DNA of 64,000 bases from Aquabacterium sp. (lineage in GTDB: Bacteria > Pseudomonadota > Gammaproteobacteria > Burkholderiales > Burkholderiaceae_C): positions 1 to 64,000 of the forward strand of contig JAKLLB010000007.1 of assembly GCA_023150345.1 (NCBI GenBank), given 5' to 3'. Each line of letters starts with the position of its first letter. Position 1 is the first letter of the stretch. Of this stretch, positions 60,475 to 64,000 are shown one piece after another. The notes beneath the pieces are model-generated. The model ran no database searches. It saw only the letters and a program-made list of their open reading frames with translations, and had not been told where the DNA came from. The position numbers were made by a program, and so were the translations under genes.

Positions 60475-63400
60475 CTACCGCGCCAGCACCGGCCTCAGCG
60501 CCACGCCAGTGTGAGTGCCCTGCTCCACCAGGTGCTCGGGCGTGCCGGCGGCAACGACGCGACCGCCCTGCGCGCCGCCTTCCGGGCCCAGGTCGACCAC
60601 CCAGTCGGCTTCGGCGATGACGTCGAGGTCGTGCTCGATCACCACCACGCTGTGACCGCCGTCGACCAAGCGGTGCAGCACCCGGATGAGGCGCTCGACA
60701 TCGGCCATGTGCAGGCCCACCGTGGGCTCGTCGAGCACATACAAGGTGTGCGGCGCGCGCGGTCCGCGCCGCGGCGCGCGGGCGTCGGCGGCCTCGGTGG
60801 ACAGCGGCAGTTCGTCGCGCACCTTGGCCAACTCCGTGACAAGCTTGATGCGCTGGGCCTCGCCGCCCGACAGCGTGGGCGAGGGCTGGCCCAGGGTGAG
60901 GTAGCCCAGCCCGACGTCCTGCAACAGCTTCAGCGGGTGGGCGATGGCCGGCATGCTGGCGAAGAACTCCACCGCTTCGTCGACTTCCATGCGCAGCACC
61001 TCGCCGATGCTGCGCCCGCGCCAGCTCACGGCCAGCGTCTGCGGGTTGAAGCGCATGCCGTGGCACTGGTCGCAGGGCAGCTTCACGTCGGGCAGGAAGC
61101 TCATCTCGATGGTGCGCACGCCTTGCCCCTCGCATGCAGGGCAGCGGCCCTCGCCGGTGTTGAAGCTGAAGCGGCCGGCGGCATAGCCGCGCGCCTTGGC
61201 CTCCAGCGTCTCGGCAAAGAGCCTGCGGATGGCATCCCAGAAGCCGATGTAGGTGGCCGGGCAGGAACGCGGTGTCTTGCCGATCGGCGTCTGGTCGACC
61301 TCGAGCACGCGCTCGACGAGTGCTGTGCCCTCCAGGCCCGCGCAGCCCACCCAGGCCGGCACGCCCAAGTCGACGCCGCGGTTCGAGCGCCCGCCGCCGC
61401 CGCGCGCGGTCAGCGCAGCCTGCACGTTGGCCAGCAGCACGTCACGCGCCAGCGTGCTCTTGCCCGAGCCCGAGACGCCGGTCACCGCCACCAGGCGCTG
61501 CAACGGCACCGATACGTCGATGTCCTGCAGGTTGTGCAGCCGTGCGCCGCGCAGCGCCAGGTGATCGGTGGCGAGGTTCACGCGCCGCCGCGGGCGCAGT
61601 GGATGGCGCAGCGGCTGCGCCAGCAGGCGCCCGGTGACCGAAGCGGGCTCGGCCTGCAGCGCGGCCACGCTGCCCTGCGCCACCACCTGCCCGCCACGCC
61701 GGCCGGCGCCGGGGCCGATGTCGATGAGGTGGTCGGCACGACGGATGGTGTCCTCGTCGTGCTCCACCACCACCAGCGTGTTGCCCTGCGCGCTCAGGCG
61801 CGCCAGCGCACGCAGCAAGATGGCGTTGTCGCGGGGATGCAGGCCGATGGTGGGTTCGTCCAGCACGTAGCACACGCCCTGGAGGTTGCTCCCCAGTTGA
61901 GCGGCCAGGCGGATGCGCTGCGCTTCGCCGCCCGACAGCGTGGGCGCAGCCCGGTCCAGGGTGAGGTAGCCCAGGCCCACGTCTTCGAGGAAGGCCAGCC
62001 GCGCCGCCACCTCGGACACCACGTCGCGTGCGATCGCCGCGTCGCGCCCCTGCAGCTGCAAGCCCTGGGCCCAGGCGCGCGCCTGGCCGACCGACCATCG
62101 CGCCACCTCGGTGATGGCGTGGCCGTCGAAGGTGATGGCGCGCGCCACCGGGTTCAGGCGGCTACCGGCGCAGTCCGGGCAGGGCGTGTCGGCCAGGTCG
62201 TCGAGCTCGGGCTCGGCCCCCGCCAGGCGCTGCTCGCGGCCGTTGGAGTCGTCGTCGCGCCGGCTGTCGTCGAGTGCGCGCCGCTGCTCGCGGCTGAGCG
62301 CCAGCCCGGTGCCGACGCAACTGGTGCACCAGCCATGCGCGCTGTTGTACGAGAACAGGCGCGGATCTGGCTCGGGGTAGCTGGTGCCGCATTGCGGGCA
62401 GGCGCGACGCGTGGAGAACACGCGCAGCGTGCCGATGCCGGCACTGGAGCGGCCCTCGCGCAGCGCTTCGTGCAGGCCGTCCAGCGGCGCCAGCACATGC
62501 AGCACGCCCTTGCCCAGGTCGAGCGCGCGCGCCAGCAGCTCGCGCAGTTCGCCCTCGGCGTCGGCACGCACCGTGAGGTCGCCCACCGGCAGTTCGATGG
62601 TGTGTTCTCGAAAACGGTCCAACCGCGGCCAGGGGTCGACACGCAGGAACTCGCCATCGACGCGCAGATGGGTGTGGCCGCGCGCCTTGGCCCACTTGGC
62701 CAGGTCGGTGTAGACGCCCTTGCGTGCCACCACCAGCGGCGCCAGCAAGCCCACGTGGCGGCCGGCGTAGTCGCGCAGCAGCTGGGCGGCGATGCTCTCC
62801 ACGCTCTGTGGCCGCACCTCGGCGCCATCGTGCACGCAGCGCTGCAGGCCCAGCTTCACCCACAGCAGGCGCAGGAAGTGCCAGACCTCGGTGGTGGTGG
62901 CCACGGTGCTCTTGCGCCCGCCGCGCGACAGCCGCTGTTCGATCGCCACCGTGGGCGGTATGCCCCAGACGGCGTCGACCTCGGGCCGCCCGACCGGTTG
63001 CACGATGCTGCGCGCGTAGGCGTTGAGGCTCTCGAGATAGCGGCGCTGGCCCTCGTTGAACAGGATGTCGAAGGCCAGCGTGCTCTTGCCCGAGCCCGAC
63101 ACCCCGGTGATGACGCTGAAGCGGCCGCGCGGAATCTCGACCGTCAGCCCGCGCAGGTTGTGCTCGTGAGCGTTGACGATGCGGATGGCCTCGTCGCGCC
63201 GCTCGCGCAGGCGCTGCTGCAGCGGCCGGCCGTCGAACGCCGCATCGCGCTCGCGCGTGCCCAGCGCGCCGTCGTACTCGCGCAGCGCGCGCCCGGTGTG
63301 CGAGTGCGGATGCGCCCGCACGTCCTCGGGCGTGCCGGTGCAGACGATGCGTCCGCCATCCTCGCCGCCCTCGGGTCCGAGGTCGATGATCCAGTCGGCG

Positions 63401-64000
63401 CTGCGGATGACGTCGAGGTTGTGCTCGATGACGATGAGCGAGTGCCCGGCCTCGAGCAGCCGCCGCAGCGAGCGCATGAGCTTGGCGATGTCGTCAAAGT
63501 GCAGGCCGGTGGTGGGCTCGTCGAACAGGAACAGCGTGCCCTTGCGCGCGGCCGGTTGGCGCGGGCCCTGGGCGGCGTCGGCCAGGAAACCGGCCAGCTT
63601 CAGGCGCTGGGCTTCACCGCCGCTGAGCGTGGGCACCGGCTGGCCCAGGCGCAGGTAGTCCAGGCCGACGTCGATCAGGGGTTGCAGCCGCGTCAATACC
63701 GCGCCATCTCCGGCAAAGACGCGGCAGGCCTCGGCCACCGTGAGCTCCAGCACATCGGCCACCGACAGGCGCCTGTCCTCGGCGGCCGGGCCGGCGCCCA
63801 GCAGCCGCTCGAGCTTGACCTCCAGCAGCTCGGCGCGAAAGCGCTTGCCATCGCAGTCCGGGCAGCGCAGGTACACATCCGACAGGAACTGCATCTCGAC
63901 ATGCTCGAACCCCGAGCCGCCGCAGGTGGGGCAGCGGCCGTCGCCGGCATTGAAGCTGAACATGCCGGCGCCGTACTGGCGCTCGACCGCCAGCGGCGCC
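60475..64000 (-). CDS. uvrA: excinuclease ABC subunit UvrA, tandem-duplicated form (partial)
   Basis: 1,174 codons are visible and the frame stays open at the window edge. Reading from the N-terminal side: the end of a first UvrA copy (zinc finger CPTCGGSG...CPDCDGKRF, signature [31 protein letters not shown]), then a complete second copy of about 905 aa. The second copy has P-loop [25 protein letters not shown] zinc finger, [20 protein letters not shown], a second P-loop [17 protein letters not shown] zinc finger, [11 protein letters not shown] and DEPTVGLH. A normal UvrA is about 950 aa; a full protein near 1,900 aa is expected. Confidence 0.92.
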   Translation of the reverse strand, partial: APLAVERQYGAGMFSFNAGDGRCPTCGGSGFEHVEMQFLSDVYLRCPDCDGKRFRAELLEVKLERLLGAGPAAEDRRLSVADVLELTVAEACRVFAGDGAVLTRLQPLIDVGLDYLRLGQPVPTLSGGEAQRLKLAGFLADAAQGPRQPAARKGTLFLFDEPTTGLHFDDIAKLMRSLRRLLEAGHSLIVIEHNLDVIRSADWIIDLGPEGGEDGGRIVCTGTPEDVRAHPHSHTGRALREYDGALGTRERDAAFDGRPLQQRLRERRDEAIRIVNAHEHNLRGLTVEIPRGRFSVITGVSGSGKSTLAFDILFNEGQRRYLESLNAYARSIVQPVGRPEVDAVWGIPPTVAIEQRLSRGGRKSTVATTTEVWHFLRLLWVKLGLQRCVHDGAEVRPQSVESIAAQLLRDYAGRHVGLLAPLVVARKGVYTDLAKWAKARGHTHLRVDGEFLRVDPWPRLDRFREHTIELPVGDLTVRADAEGELRELLARALDLGKGVLHVLAPLDGLHEALREGRSSAGIGTLRVFSTRRACPQCGTSYPEPDPRLFSYNSAHGWCTSCVGTGLALSREQRRALDDSRRDDDSNGREQRLAGAEPELDDLADTPCPDCAGSRLNPVARAITFDGHAITEVARWSVGQARAWAQGLQLQGRDAAIARDVVSEVAARLAFLEDVGLGYLTLDRAAPTLSGGEAQRIRLAAQLGSNLQGVCYVLDEPTIGLHPRDNAILLRALARLSAQGNTLVVVEHDEDTIRRADHLIDIGPGAGRRGGQVVAQGSVAALQAEPASVTGRLLAQPLRHPLRPRRRVNLATDHLALRGARLHNLQDIDVSVPLQRLVAVTGVSGSGKSTLARDVLLANVQAALTARGGGGRSNRGVDLGVPAWVGCAGLEGTALVERVLEVDQTPIGKTPRSCPATYIGFWDAIRRLFAETLEAKARGYAAGRFSFNTGEGRCPACEGQGVRTIEMSFLPDVKLPCDQCHGMRFNPQTLAVSWRGRSIGEVLRMEVDEAVEFFASMPAIAHPLKLLQDVGLGYLTLGQPSPTLSGGEAQRIKLVTELAKVRDELPLSTEAADARAPRRGPRAPHTLYVLDEPTVGLHMADVERLIRVLHRLVDGGHSVVVIEHDLDVIAEADWVVDLGPEGGAQGGRVVAAGTPEHLVEQGTHTGVALRPVLAR

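Overview
This 64 kb window is one compact, GC-rich stretch of bacterial chromosome with no insertion sequence, prophage, CRISPR array or rRNA operon. Gene order and product types point to a betaproteobacterium of the order Burkholderiales. Evidence for this includes the blocks mutM / TPR / lolB / ispE / tRNA-Gln / prs / rplY / pth, rplU-rpmA-obgE-proB, ispB / tRNA-Pro / pilBCD-coaE-zapD-yacG, resB-ccsB behind cytochrome c4, and a tandem-duplicated UvrA. The Rubrivivax-Leptothrix side of the order is a reasonable guess, but nothing in the window fixes the genus.

Layout. 0-5.7 kb: end of creA, the heat-shock repressor hrcA, and a forward run nadK-recN-rapZ-Lon-N-domain protein. 5.6-9.9 kb (reverse): the oxidised-guanine repair genes mutY and mutM with a dynamin-like GTPase between them, mutY being translationally coupled to it. 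9.9-15.3 kb: outer-membrane and isoprenoid housekeeping, tRNA-Gln(TTG), prs and rplY. 15.3-17.5 kb: alanine dehydrogenase divergent from an ArgP-type regulator. 17.5-19.1 kb: pth, a small secreted protein and a ferredoxin. 19.1-28.3 kb (reverse): ABC exporter, ibaG/bolA, hisGDCBHAF, rsmD, coaD and ferredoxin, nearly gap-free. 28.4-29.9 kb: TetR regulator and a TPR-like protein. 30-32.8 kb (reverse): rplU-rpmA-obgE-proB. 33-40.2 kb: ispB, tRNA-Pro(CGG), the pilBCD type IV pilus core, coaE, zapD, yacG. 40.2-42.4 kb: groESL with a CIRCE operator. 42.6-46.6 kb: a DUF1631 protein and a type Vd patatin autotransporter. 46.6-51.6 kb: engB, cytochrome c4 and the System II cytochrome c maturation pair. 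51.7-53.4 kb: msrPQ periplasmic methionine-sulfoxide repair. 53.5-55.4 kb: two soluble helical-repeat proteins. 55.4-60.4 kb: a PmrAB-like two-component system divergent from a PAP2 phosphatase and an EptA lipid A phosphoethanolamine transferase. 60.5 kb to the end: a giant UvrA running off the edge.

Regulation visible in the sequence. HrcA (about 1.4 kb) and its CIRCE operator at groESL (40.2 kb) are both present. The operator sits on the start point of a promoter that reads as both sigma-70 and sigma-32. A tandem CTTAAG-N5-CTTAAG repeat lies exactly between the pmrAB-like and PAP2-eptA genes. It matches the PmrA-box architecture and ties the two halves into a probable envelope-charge regulon. 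msrPQ is preceded by a GTAAGG-N16-CGTC element with ECF sigma factor geometry.

The most useful points for follow-up are the PmrA box, the ECF-like msrPQ promoter, the duplicated UvrA, the proB stop-codon hairpin built from an inverted copy of the gene's own last codons, and the his cluster. That cluster runs directly into rsmD with no hisI/hisE and has no murA beside ibaG. I found no convincing wholly new system. The least explained pieces are the paired TPR proteins at 53.5-55.4 kb, the Ala/Gly repeat protein at 60.1 kb with its upstream palindrome, and the dynamin-like GTPase between mutY and mutM.
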